Origin: Ampullaceana balthica
Lineage: Eukaryota > Mollusca > Gastropoda > Lymnaeidae
Assembly: GCA_944989445.1 (NCBI GenBank)
Contig: CALYLW010000428.1
Span: 285,001-349,000 of the forward strand
Reading direction: 5' to 3'
DNA length: 64,000 nucleotides
Shown here: piece after piece, positions 11,082 through 23,249 of the stretch
Position numbering within the stretch: position 1 is the first letter of the stretch
Layout of the letters: every line of letters begins with the position of its first letter
Notes under the pieces: generated by a model
What the model was told of the DNA's origin: nothing
The model's database searches: none
What the model saw: only the letters and a program-made list of their open reading frames with translations
Program-made: the position numbers and the translations under genes

Positions 11082-11578
11082 AAAAACAAGTTTATGACTA
11101 TAAATCCTTTATGTACGAGACATAACTAAAAGAATGTTCATTATAATACGCAGCGCACGATAATCGAAAAATCCAAAATTTTAGTTATGTCTCGTAAAAC
11201 ATGTTTGATATAATGCGCACCGATCGGCAATATATTTTTAAAAATTATAGTTCATATAATACGCACCGAATCACGCAACAGGAAAGTATTAAAAAAGGTC
11301 GTTCAATATAATACGCACCGCGACACTCTATCTCACAAATTGACATGATACATAGAGATAAATAAAATAATCTAAAAATTCAATAATTTAATTACAGTAC
11401 ATGCGGTCGATCTGAAATTTTGATACATCGTTTTTATCATCGGTACAAAACTGCCTGCAAGCCTGCAAAATTTCATCTCGCAAGCTTACAAGGAAGTGGG
11501 TTAAAAATTGATCCAAAAATTTTTCGACAAGCAATCAAGCAAACAGACACCACGAGTTAATATAAAGGATTTAAAAAA
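11082..11578 (-). repeat. Dispersed repeat family A, copy 3 (best preserved)
   Basis: About 500-bp reverse copy. Four boxes resembling TATAATRCGCACCG start near 11141, 11207, 11253 and 11305, spaced about 45-65 bp. The last segment carries 'gatctgaaattttgatacat'. Its ends are ataaatcctttatgta and ttaatataaaggattt, a short inverted terminus. Confidence 0.8.
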
Positions 11579-12189
11579 TGCACTACACACCATGTCCTCA
11601 CGGAGCGTTAGGTTCAAAACAATTTTGGGGGGGGGGACCAAAATCCAGGGCCACCCAGCCTAGGATTTTTCTAAACGTAAAGTGGGCACTTGTCTTGGTG
11701 CTCGTTCAAGGGCAGTGCTGTTAGTCCCCATGATGAGAATATATCGTAGTGCTCTCATCTTAAAAAGAGCTATATCAAGGTTGCGTCACAGTGAATGGCT
11801 GGTGAATCACACCGAATCTCACAAACCTTTTTACTTCCCGCTTTCCTTGAACGAACCAGATTCTCGTCTCTTGTACTTTCCAAGAGACAAAGACGCTTGT
11901 TCAAACTTACACAATCTCCTGATTAAGTGTGTGTGGGGGGGCGGGTTTGTTGAGTTCTTTACATTTCCTCGGTGGCTTTATATGTTATATAATATATACC
12001 CTAGAGCGGCTATTGTGTAATGATGACTTAATTCCCCCCCCCATATAGATTATAATTATTATTATCTATACATATAATTCTCTTCGTTTGACCATGCGAG
12101 ACACCACGCAAGTATGAGCAAACGAGCATGACGAATGACCCTCGCTGGGGTCGACCAATGTTTCGAGACCAACACTGGTCCTTGCGTTC
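11579..12189. other. No gene recognised
   Basis: Includes G- and C-runs at 11628 and 12035 and the phrase gaccctcgctggggtcg at 12130, repeated as gaccctcgctagggtcg at 12365. Short ORFs are not conserved-looking. Confidence 0.45.
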
Positions 12190-12320
12190 ACTTGGATTGT
12201 TCCTTCCCAGAATACCGTGAGATAAGTAGTGCACTGGTCATCACGCCCACCTAATACGGGAAAGGTCCTGGGTTCAAGCCCCAGCGAAAACATTGTTGTT
12301 GTTTTTTTAATTTTTAAAAA
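12190..12320 (+). mobile_element. Probable tRNA-derived SINE
   Basis: The phrase 'gggttcaagccccagc' (about 12270-12285) fits a pol III B box inside a T-arm-like stem. An A-box-like tagtgcactggtcat lies about 40 bp upstream. A T-rich (gtt)n tail follows. No full tRNA cloverleaf can be drawn, so a SINE is favoured over a tRNA gene. Confidence 0.4.
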
Positions 12321-12489
12321 GTTTGTTTGTGCCCGTTCTTGTACCCCTTTATTTCCAACATGGCTGACCCTCGCTAGGGTCGGCAAATCACAGTTTATTG
12401 TTGGCAAGCTAATGTGGTAAAGGGTTGTGGGCAGGTAGATAACCACAGTGCGAATGTCTCGAAACGAACAATGAGTCAGCAGTCGTCCC

Positions 12490-13682
12490 CCCCCCACCCC
12501 ACCGACGTTCACGCGCGTTGTTTTGATTTCTTCGTGCTGTTGTTAGTTTGTGTCAGTTCTTTCTCCACTTTCTTTGCAGTATCCATGAGCAAGTCTGCGG
12601 CATATGCTACGCCGCGTGGCATCTAGTCATTATTATTATTATTGTTATTATTATTATTATTACATACTCATTCCTTGTGCTAGTAATTGACTGGATGACA
12701 CGCCCCCTTTGCACGCTGATAGTATGGACATTTCTGTGTGCGGCCGTTGAAGTTCAATCTAGTGAAAATATATTAGTTCTCAAAGGAACAATGACTTTTT
12801 TTCTTTTTTTTTCAGAGAGAGATTGAGAGAGGGGGTGGGAGATATTTAGAGAGAGTTAATGCTTTTTCATATTGCTCTGACAACAATTGACAGTGATAAG
12901 GGCAGGGATATTGATTTCGATGAAGTGATTTATATATATTTATAGCTTTAAAGACTGGTAGAGAACAATGTTAAATAGATTAACTTTAATTTGTAATACT
13001 ACTACAATTTAACAGTTCTTGAATAATATGATCTGCTGACCCTTAATTACTTTCTTTACGTTCTTCTGGTTTATTTACTGTTACAAAATTAACAAAAACT
13101 AAACAAGACAATCGTAAAAGGGGTGGGTGACGTCACTGCTGGTATCCTAGGCAGCGTATGTCCTAAGTGCGATCATGTTTCCAGCAACAAATTGAACATG
13201 TCTTGTCGAATGTGCTCTTGTTGAATATATTCCATGTCTTGGTCTTCTCATCCAAAAGGCAACACACACACAATTACGGTTTTTAATGTGGCATTGCAAT
13301 TTCATGGCGTTTGAATTTAAAGCATTACCCAAGCCATTGCATGAAAGAATAACTTCATTAATTTCTTCTTTTTTTTTATTAAAAGTTTGTTTTGTTGTAG
13401 TTTGATGTTATTTATTAATATTCCACGGTATATGCTCACTATTCGGTAATTAGATCAATTGTATGATGAATTTTAACAGATATTTTAAAGACATTTAAAA
13501 AAAATTATTATCATATTTGAATTTGAAATTTTGTGTTTAAAATTACAGACAAACAATAAATCGTTTTAAATGCAATTTCTAAAACAAACTTTAATTATTT
13601 GAAATATTGCTAGCAAAAATTGAAATAAAAGCATGTGTTCGTATTTTCTCGGTAAAAAGTGAAACCGCAAGGAAATTACAAT
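12490..13682. other. Upstream flank of ABHD13
   Basis: Contains (TTA)n at 12628-12662 and a GAGA-rich patch near 12820. No exon or core promoter motif is convincing. The 5' UTR start of ABHD13 is not defined. Confidence 0.45.
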
Positions 13683-13730
13683 ATGGCGACCATTGTTTAC
13701 TTCATTTACACAGCTGACTGTTTCGTGTAG
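13683..13730 (+). CDS. Short upstream ORF before ABHD13
   Basis: ATG at 13683 in the context caatATGGCGACC, 15 codons, TAG at 13728-13730. It lies 56 bases before the chosen ABHD13 ATG, if this stretch is transcribed. The ATGGCG context also resembles a YY1-type promoter-proximal motif, so this could be a transcription-factor site rather than a translated uORF. Confidence 0.3.
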   Translation: MATIVYFIYTADCFV

Positions 13731-13786
13731 CTATTTAAGTCACGGTTTGCATACTAGTATCGATTTAATTGAGATTCAAGTCTATA

Positions 13787-16700
13787 ATGGTGATATTTGT
13801 TAGACCAGCTACTGATGATACAAAGCAATCCCTTATTTCCGAAAGAATGCCGCCGACTAGTAGAAATTTGTTCAGAAAGGTTCTGGCGACGATTGAGATT
13901 TTGGTTCGTTTGGCTTTGATGATCATCTCTCGCTTTTGGAAAATGTGCACAACAGGACTTCTTATTGTTACATTATTGTTTTGGACTGAAGGAGGATCAT
14001 ATGCATTTTGCTTTTTTATGCTTGGAGTTTTTGGCTTGATGTATCACGCCCAAGATATGCTTTTGTATCATCCTGACTCTCCACCAGACTCAAGAATCAT
14101 GGTAATCACCCCAGATGCTTTTCAAATGCCATTTGAAAATCATTTTATACGAACAAAGGATGGTACACGAATAAATGTTGTTCTTATCAAACAGATGCAT
14201 AGATCAGCTTTAACAGTTGTTTTCTTCCATGGTAATGCAGGAAATATAGGACACAGGTTTGGAAGTTTCATTTTCAATTTCATAAGTAGGCTAGATAAGA
14301 AAGAAGGTGTAATTTACTTTGAAATTGAGATAAGTTTATACAAATTGGGTCAAGTATCACTTGAACTGATAGAGTTTGTTAAACATGTGTAGTAAAGTCT
14401 ACAAAATCACTAACTTTCTCTCTAAATCTGTAAGTGTAAGAGAAAATAAGTTACTCATTAGTTAGGGTACTCTCAGTCTCAGTGCCCAATTAAAATTAAT
14501 ATTATTTCATTTTGCTTAATTCACAGGCTTCAAAATGCTCTTGGAATTTATTCTGTTTTGAGTGCCAATATCTTGATGGTGGAATATAGAGGTTATGGAA
14601 AAAGTGAGGGTAACATATGTGAATCAGGTAAAGTATATTTATATAAAAATTTATAGGTTGTAAGTATAAGATTATTTTTAAGTGTTCATGATATGGAAGC
14701 TCTTAAAAAATTTATTTAGCTAATAGTATTTGCAAACTTTTTCAAATTATCAATCTATATAATTTGTGTGTGTATTGTTGCACTAAGTGAAATGTGTTTT
14801 TTTTTCAGGCTTCAAATATTTTCATTTTTTAAAGATTTCTTTCACAAATGTTTAAATTAAATGCATATCTACTATATTTTTTTAGAAAGATAGCTTAAAT
14901 GAAAATTATACACTAATTGTCTTGAAATTTAATCTGTATGCACTCTTTTGGTTTCATACAATTTTTAATTCTGACAATTAAATAATTTCAAATTGAATTA
15001 TTTTCAGGATGATATAACTGTGCAACTTTGTTTAGACCTGTTATTGAACACATATTGTTTATCAGTTGATATGTCATCTGCCTCGTTTGTTTGTTTAAGG
15101 TCTATACCAAGATGCTGAAGCTGCCATGGATTTTCTACTGAAGCGTCCAGATATTGACCCCACTCAGATTGTTGTGTTTGGGAGGTCTCTAGGTGGCTCA
15201 GTTGCAATATATCTAGCAGCTTCCCAGTTCTATGGGACAAAGATAGCTGCTGTCATTCTAGAGAACACATTCACTTCAATCTATGATATGAGTCTAAAAA
15301 TCCTTAGGCTAGCTTGCATTAAGTATATACCCAGATGGTGCTACAAAAATAAAGTGAGTTCTTTTACAAATGTGTCAATAAGTGTGTCCAAGTGGGCTAG
15401 AACTGCATAGGGATATGTTGCTGCATCATAATGTCTGTGACTGAGTACCAATTTTTAATCAAAAGTGTTCATGATGGGAACATGTTTTCTCTACAACTGA
15501 TAAACTAATATCTATTTTTAGTGCTTCTTATTACCCTAGCTTCTTATTTACACATAATATTAAAAAAACAGGGCTTCAACTTTTATTAACCTGGAAGTCA
15601 ATATATAATTAATAGCATAAAAGAAGTATATGATCCATCCATTCAATTTCATAACTGTCATTTTTTTTGGGTTTCAGTTCCCTTCAGTTGAGAGAATAGA
15701 AATGATTTCCACCCCCATTTTGTTTCTCAGTGGGACCATGGATGAGTTAGTACCTGCCAAGATGATGAAGGATCTATACAATGTGAGGGAAATTTTTTTA
15801 AAGAAAGTGTTAGGGAAATTATTTTTAAAAATGTAAATTATATTGTTAAAATAAAAGATGCATTGTTCTGATAAAATTAATAACAAAATACAGTTTTAAA
15901 ACAAATTATCAAACTACATGCCTCTTTTATGATTTGAGGATCATACGACCTCATAAAGGTTAAAGGAGTAAAAAATGTTTGTTGACCTCATTGTGGGTCA
16001 TATCCTGGTACATATATAACTATACATGTCTGCTTTATTTGGTAACATAATTATCCTCAAATAATGATGGAATCGGTCTTTCAATGCGAGTAATAACATG
16101 TCTAATTACTAGGAACCTAACCTGATCTAAACCTATCGCCTATTGAGTAGCTTTTTTAAAAACATTTTCTGATTGTTAGCTTAACAAATTTTTAATAGAC
16201 AGCTGTTTTATCCTGTGTAAAATCATTTAATATATAAATTTTAAAAATTGATTACTGGAAATGGACATCATTATTGAAAACATCATGTATGAAAATTCTG
16301 GTTTCAGAGGTCAAAAAGCAATCTGAAAAGGCTGGAGTGTTTTGCCAATGGAACACACAATGATACATGGATGTGCCCTGGTTATTACGAGGCTTGGATG
16401 AGGTTTATTCCTGAGGTAGCTGAACTAATTTTTATATTTACTTACTTCTTTGGAAATGGTTAATGAATGATAATAAAAATAAATCCCAAATTATATACCA
16501 CTAAACCCTACATCTGTGTGTAAAAAAACTTTCATGAACACTGAAATGAATATTATTGTAAGAGCTGAGAGTATATTCTCTTACCATCGTATTGACTTGA
16601 ATGTGTAAGTGGTAACTTGAGCTTTTTTAAAAGTAAAACCCTCTTCAAAATGCTGTGACGGGAAAACAACACAGCTCATTTTACCGCCCTGAATTGGCTT

Positions 16701-16896
16701 TGCTGAACAACATTCAGCAGCTTTTGTCAAAGGCTCATCGTTTGTCAATAATCTCGCTAATAGTTCATTTCTGAATAGCTGTATCTAACAAAACAACTTG
16801 ACTATGATTTATTTGTCGCAGGCCTTACGACACCCGCCACAGTTAACCAGAGTACAAGACAAAGACTATGCACTGGGCTCTGTAATGTCTATATAA
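13787..16896 (+). CDS. ABHD13: ABHD13 (Bem46-family alpha/beta hydrolase), six coding exons
   Basis: Coding exons: 13787-14256, 14527-14627, 15100-15353, 15678-15782, 16308-16415, 16822-16896. All introns are GT-AG, and the joined frame gives 370 residues (human ABHD13 is about 340). A hydrophobic segment at about residues 55-86 fits the single membrane anchor of the family. The oxyanion motif HGNAGN is at 148-153. The nucleophile elbow GRSLGG places the catalytic Ser at 220; Asp297 (GTMDE) and His327 (GTHND) complete the triad, so it looks active. The start was chosen at the ATG with A at -3 and G at +4; in-frame codons further upstream lack an ATG. The first five exons are firm. The sixth is inferred: it has a good acceptor and the right phase, and ends in 24 codons before TAA. 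Read-through of exon 5 would instead end at 16461-16463. The physiological substrate of ABHD13 is not known. Confidence 0.9.
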
Positions 16897-19028
16897 ACCA
16901 GATCAAGCAGGAGTCCAGCAGGAACAAGCAAGGGGGTCAAAGTAGACACAACAAAAGCTACATTGTCTTCACATGCTGGTGCCTTATTATTTTATCTTGC
17001 ATCCAATGACCGATGGACCATGTGATTGCGGGAACTAATGTGTATGGCAGCCTGAACTTCTTAAATATTCAGGGATAATAATAAATGTTTTTAGACTTTG
17101 ACAATTTTCCAATCAAATCTGTGCTTGGGTGTCTAGCAATAACAATATCATTCAGTGGCTTTTTTTTTAATTTTAAATTTGAGCTGCACATTTGGCCTTA
17201 ACTATGTGAATGATGACTTAAGTATGGAAACATTCATAAAAACAGTCCTGCTTTGATTTTTTTATCTGATTTGGAGATGTTTCAGCGCAGTTAATAACAA
17301 AAATTTTAAAAATAATTAGATTTATTTTACAGAGATTTTTATGAACAGGGCTGGGCACTTGACTTTACATTTGTCTAGTATAGTTACACATCAATTATAA
17401 ATACCGTTGGAGATCAACTGATTTGGCAGAAATCTCCTTAAAATTGAGCGTCCCAAATTTAACTGTTTTCAGTTCTGACTTGCTATTAAAGTCCAAAGTC
17501 CCTACAATTACTCACATTATACAAAATTGTCGAGGCCTTACAAATTAGAGCCTTTGATGGAGTTGAAGCCATAATTTAATGTCAAGAGATGCACGCTTGG
17601 TTGCTGAAGGCCACAGCCTTTGAGCTTAGCTTTTTAAAAACTGTTGCACATTCCGATTCCAGGCATGGCACGCACTACAAAAAAATAGAAGAAAATATCA
17701 ACACTGTGCAAGCTGATATTAGTGTCCGAATTTTTTATTTTATTGTTGATTCATGATAATTGGCTTTGAAACTTAATTAGCAAAATAATCTCAAATAACT
17801 TATACGAGGCTTCCTTGTATGTTTCTTGAAATCCAAAACTTACATGATTTCAATTATAGACTTTATGATCGCCATAGTAAAAAAAAATGTTACACTAGTA
17901 GTAATATTTATTGGATATTGCAGTCAGTGATAATTTTATTTGAGAAGGTTATGTACATACTCTGATTTTTATAAGTTATCATTTGGGGTCCTAGGGTTGC
18001 TGTAACCTTAATATGAAAGACACGTCAGGTTTAACTTTTTAAAAATCTGGCTCATTTAATGATTGTATCTATTTAAAATATCAAAATGTGAATTACTTTT
18101 AGAACATTAAATGTATGTAGCATTTTGATATTACGGTGTGCAATTCTTTATTCATCCCTAATCGACTCAAATATTCTTGGTATATATTTAAAGGTTTTTT
18201 AAAAAAATAATATTTGCCCTTTTTACAGATTAATTTATCATTTTGTTTTGCTAAGTAAAGTTAAATCTTTCATTCAAACATTTCTATGGACCGTTTGAGT
18301 GTACACTTGTATTGCAAGAGAGCCTTTGAAAGTTAACAGTTTGTCAATACGTTCACTCCAATAATGCTTTTGGAACTACCCCTTGTCGTACTGCAAAATA
18401 TAGGAAGTAACCTTCTTTGGTCATAAATTATATTCTGTCCATGGAGCATGACAGAAACATGTTCTTTGTTCATCCAAAAAGTGTTTAATTTTTATGGGGT
18501 GCATCCGCGGGTATTCGCTGAGTAGCAGAAGTCAGGGAGTAATTGAGAGAATGTGTTTTAGTCATGTTAGTCATGCCTCATAGTGTAAGGTGCAGCTGGT
18601 GTTTAAGTATCAATAAAGTGTGTGTTTGTGGGGGGGGGTGTTTAATGTGTAGAGTGTGTTGAAATATAATATTGTACTATTATCAATAAGGAAAAGGATA
18701 TATTTAGTAGGAATTTTTTTTTAAAGCTGATCCATTGTTATATTGAAATTTTTCTACTGTGGTGTTTAGACCCATTTAAATATGAGCTGATTACGATCAA
18801 AGTTTTCCCCATAAAGAAACAAAGCTGTTTTAATAAACAAAATTAAAAAATGTTTTTAACAAATTTCCTTTTTTTTAAAAAATATATTGATAATTACAGT
18901 AATTATTAATAGCATTATTTTATTTCATTTAAAATGTACCAGAATATCAGGTTTTTCAGCATTTGTTTTAATTAACCTCAGAAGTTCTCTTTTGTCCTAC
19001 AGTCTACCATGTCTAAATTGAAACTTTA

Positions 19029-19059
19029 CAACATGTGTCAGTGGCGCTGACACATGTTG
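19029..19059. other. Perfect 13-bp hairpin
   Basis: caacatgtgtcag, loop tggcg, ctgacacatgttg. In the presumed ABHD13 3' UTR it would form a stable stem-loop. It is too short for a pre-miRNA. Confidence 0.5.
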
Positions 19060-19500
19060 GCCTGACAATATATAATTTATAGAGACAAACACATTCAATT
19101 TTCTATGCAGGCGTAATTAATTAAAGTACATGTACTTACATTGCTTCATTTTCAATCTGAATTTTTTTATAATTAATTGTTTCGTGATACCAATTACAAT
19201 CTTTTATTTCATTAATTTGCTTTAAATAAATTATGATTAATTTTTAAATATTAGACGTTAGATATTCTTGTTAGGAAAAAGATTTGTTAGGCTACAAGTT
19301 TTCTGCACCATAGCTGATTGCCCTTTTTAAAAATTTTTGAGCTGCTTCAAACTATTTATGGCTTGCAGCTGAAATTTAAAAGTGACGACGCCAAATATTA
19401 TTATTTTTGCACCACATGATTCATTTTTTTTAAAATGAAAAGCATAACCTTTTAAAATAAGTAGCATTCAACAAGGTTGCTGGTCAGTGTCAGGCTATGT

Positions 19501-19713
19501 CAACGGTGGCCATATCGCGGCTCGCGAGCCGCATGCGGCTCTTCTGTGTTCACATTGCTGCTCGTGTACAATTTATGAATTCTATGTAACAAGCATTACT
19601 GGAAGATTTCCTAGCCAGGTTTGGATCCATAGGGCTTCAAAGTGGCTCTCAGCCATTTATTTAAATACATTTAAATGGCTCTTAGTTACTACAGGTCTGG
19701 CCACCCACCCTTG
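19501..19713. mobile_element. hAT-like MITE, CAASGGTGGCCA ends
   Basis: 213 bp beginning CAACGGTGGCCA and ending TGGCCACCCACCCTTG, flanked by the identical octamer ggctatgt on both sides (19493-19500 and 19714-19721). The interior has gcggctcgcgagccgcatgc, itself self-complementary. Confidence 0.85.
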
Positions 19714-22460
19714 GGCTATGTAAAAAAAAATGTTAGTGCTCTCAAGTTTAAGGCTAGAGAATTTAATTTATTTCAATTGAAACCTTTGTACTAGAGACTT
19801 GATTCTATTTTAAAATACTTTTGATACAGGTTTAATTCCCTTAAGCGTTTATGTTAAAATATTAGGCTTTTGAGACTTCCTGATTGTTCTGTGATGGGTT
19901 GAACTGCTCTCTTGTTTGTTTTTTATATAGACTAGGGAGTGTTTTTTTTTGGTATGATGTTGACCTTTGCTTATATGGAAAATGTATAGAAAAATTATTT
20001 CTCAGCATTGTTTGCATTTTAGCCCCTTTTTAATTGTCTTTATTTGGGTTAACATGCATTTTTTTCCAAATTATTAAGTCATTTTTAAAAAATAGTTTTA
20101 CCCCTCCGAAAATTCTTATTAACTTGGTATCAAAATTTCCCCAAATTATAAAATTGCCAATTTTTTTAATATATTACTATTTTTAAAATTTTGTCCTTTT
20201 TTTTTAATTATCTGATAAAATTTGGATTTATGAACAGGTAGGCTGTAAAAAATATCATTTTGAAAAAAAACACAAAATCTTTTAGGTTTGAATGTTAGTG
20301 TTTTTTAGAAACATGGTATTTGATGAGAATAATGGTTCCAGATTCCTCCTACTCAGTTTGAAAAAGAAAAAAAAATTGATTTCTACCAAATTTAATCATG
20401 TTTTTATTTCTGTATGTATTAGTTTGTAAATTTCAGTATATGGGGTGTTTATTTTTAAAATGCCAGAACTCATTCATATTAAAGAGATAGTAATTGTGTT
20501 AAAACATATACCTTATGATTAAACTGTACACAGAGTCAATCATATGGCATCTATCACTTTAATGAGAACATTAACTTCAATTTCAATCAAATTTTCATTA
20601 AAAATCAATATCTCAACTATACCCGAAAAACAATAAAATTTGAGAAGATTAAAAAAAAGGGCATGGGAGTCTTCTGATCCTTGGTTTTTTTTTAATGTAT
20701 CTCATTTATTTTCTTAAAATAACATTATTTTTAAATTTAGCAGTATTTTTTTTTAGACCCTTGAATACATATTTGTGTTAAGTATACATGTATAACTTTA
20801 ACTGAATTTTCAATAAGCTACTAATTGTTAGTGCAGCATACCCAAATCAACAAGAAGTGATAATGTGTCTATAAATCTATATTATTTTACATTGTAAGAA
20901 TATTTTTCAAATATTGGTAATATTTTTTAATTTTTTTTTATCTGTTTCAAAATTCCCCAAATAAGTCTGATAGGGTACAGTTATTATTTCCCCTTCAATC
21001 AGTTTCTTTTTTTTTCTAATTTGTTATTCTTGAATTTACTTGTCAAAAAATCTCATATCTAAATGAATTTAGGAATTACATTACCGTGTATTCTATCTTG
21101 CTCCAGATAAATATATGATGAAAATATTTTACAAAAATTCTGTGGCTTGCACACTACTGCAATATTTACTTGTTACACATCATTCAAAATTTTACATATC
21201 AGAAGTCACTGTTAGATGTCTTTGGCGGTCATCATATCTAAAGAAATATTTCACATAAGTATATGTTTAATTACCTGGGGAACATGAAGATCTGTTTCAA
21301 TTCAGTCCTTAGACAGAAGAAATTATTAAAAGAATGGAGTTCACTGGGAGAGGTGGGAGTCCTATGCAGTATCCAATTCAGAAAACTGTTTAAATAAATG
21401 AGATGGCAATGATGGTTGCAGGATCTGAACAATCTAAACAGTAGACGTATTATTTGAAGTACACCCATTCATAGTCACAACAGAAAATGCAGGCAACATT
21501 GGATAGGACACCATGGGAGGATGCCAGAATCTGATTTCAGGCAAAAACCTAAGGGAAGAAAACAAACTGGTTTGACAATGTAGAGACAGACTTTCAAGAA
21601 TTTCAGCTGTATTGTTCTGAATGCAATAGGTGTATCAGAATGAATGAAATGATGCCCAGACATTCAGTGTTAACTAACTTTGTTGGACAAATGTTCATGA
21701 TAGTGTGATGTTTGTTCATGTGAATGGCGTTCATGTCACCTGTACCGAAACAATTTTTGTTTTGATGATACTATGAACAACTTGGAGTGATGACCATGAG
21801 ACTGACTGTGATAAAACAATAAATTATACCAAAGCGGCATGGCCTCGCAATTTAGGAAAATAACACAGCAATGGAGGAAAAAGAGGGGCCTCGTCACGTG
21901 AGAATTTATTTGGTTAGGAGGGGGGGGGGAAAAGCTTTTCAGATTCACGGAAGTAAAGATGATTTACCCTTAAGATTTTCAAAGCTGTAACTAAATGATC
22001 GAGTTTTATACTTTTTAAATATAATGTTTAATGGTAATTTTAAAAAATTATGTATCTGCTGGCAAATGTTTAACAAAATATCATTTAATTAAAAATGAAT
22101 GAATTAATTTAACATCATTTCTTAGATGATAATAATAAATAAATTTTCTTAAGGGCCAAACTTCAGATAGAGATATTAAAAAGCATAAAAGGGGGAGAGA
22201 TAAAAATTCAATGTAATTAATTATAGTAAAATGGTTTTGAGATTACAGCTACCTTGTCTACTTATCAAAGAATATATGTTGACATTTGTTGCTGTTTGTT
22301 TGCCCTTGTGGTATTTCTGGTGTGTTAATTTGTAATGAAATTATCTTTTATTTAAATTTTCCAAGCATTTCTGTAAATAGCGCATTATTTTTAGAATTGC
22401 AAATTTACTGAAAAACTTTGAATTTGTATTTACAGTTGTTTCATTCATTTGTTGAAAGTT

Positions 22461-22466
22461 AATAAA
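22461..22466 (+). terminator. Candidate poly(A) signal for ABHD13
   Basis: AATAAA at the end of the T-rich stretch, with G/T-rich sequence after it. It is chosen because base composition changes soon after. Only transcript ends could confirm it. Confidence 0.3.
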
Positions 22467-23243
22467 TGGGGGGAAAATTGCTTCTTATTTAATCTTTTGC
22501 TGAATCTTATCTTTGTATCTTGTACTGAGATTTCATCTTATAAAACCTTGATTTGAATATTTATTTCCTGCACTATGCTTGCTCTTCCCTGTAGACGCCA
22601 TTTTGATATTGGTGCATAAATTCTTTGTTTAACCATTAATACTATAGAGGAGACTTTCTTCAAAATCAAAATAATTACAAAAAGCATATTTTCAATAACT
22701 TGTGTATTTAATTTTTCATTGGCACAAAACGGATCAAAATAAACTGATGAAATTCACTGTTTTAAAAAAAATGAATTTTTAAGACTTCATATAATATGTA
22801 GAGGAATTTCCGCTAAAATATTGCACCCCAACCCAACACTCAAGAGTGAAATATTCTTTAAAAAGATAGTTAAAAAAATTTTCTTATGTTCTCTTGTTTG
22901 GACAATGCAAAGCAATCACTTTAGGAATATGTAGAGGCTCTGCTGGTAATCTACAGAAATTGCACAATGCAAATTGTTGTATGAAAATTTCTTAATGGAA
23001 ACTAATAAAAGCATTGTCCAAATAAAAACATATGTAGTGTTGAAAATTTTACATGGAAAAACACAGCTACAATGTCCAAATAAAATAGAAGTAATGATTT
23101 CTTACATTTGAACTTTTTTGTATCAAATAATTTAATTTTCTTGTAGTAGGTTGCAATATCTTGAAAGTTAAATTTTTTCATGACATGACATTTTTAATTT
23201 TAAAAAACAACAAAAACTCACAGATTTGAAATTGAAGTTAAGT

Positions 23244-23249
23244 TTTATT
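23244..23249 (-). terminator. Candidate poly(A) signal for the Pinocchio-like gene
   Basis: AATAAA on the minus strand. About 25-30 bases downstream comes a GT/T-rich element (tctgtgagtttttgttg), the classic arrangement of a metazoan cleavage site. Confidence 0.4.

Larger units (their letters stand above)
16897..22480 (+). other. Probable long 3' UTR/flank of ABHD13
   Basis: T-rich on the + strand with no ORF of recognisable type. AATAAA at 22461-22466, followed by a G/T-rich stretch, is a plausible distal poly(A) site; several nearer AATAAA hexamers also exist. 21240-21960 has more balanced base composition and a donor-like ccccag|gtaatt on the minus strand near 21275, possibly a separate noncoding exon. 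A hAT MITE sits at 19501-19713. Confidence 0.4.

Noticed and set aside
11141..11320. Bacterial -10 promoter boxes (TATAAT)
   Set aside because: They are part of a dispersed eukaryotic repeat; there is no -35 partner or bacterial gene nearby.
12270..12290. Functional tRNA gene
   Set aside because: Only a B-box-like stretch is present; acceptor and D-arm pairing cannot be formed.
12066..12512. 148-codon minus-strand ORF
   Set aside because: It crosses the SINE-like segment and the duplicated gaccctcgct phrase; the peptide resembles no family and has no codon structure.
13769..13786. Earlier start for ABHD13
   Set aside because: The upstream extension begins at TTG; the first ATG in frame is 13787, with good context.
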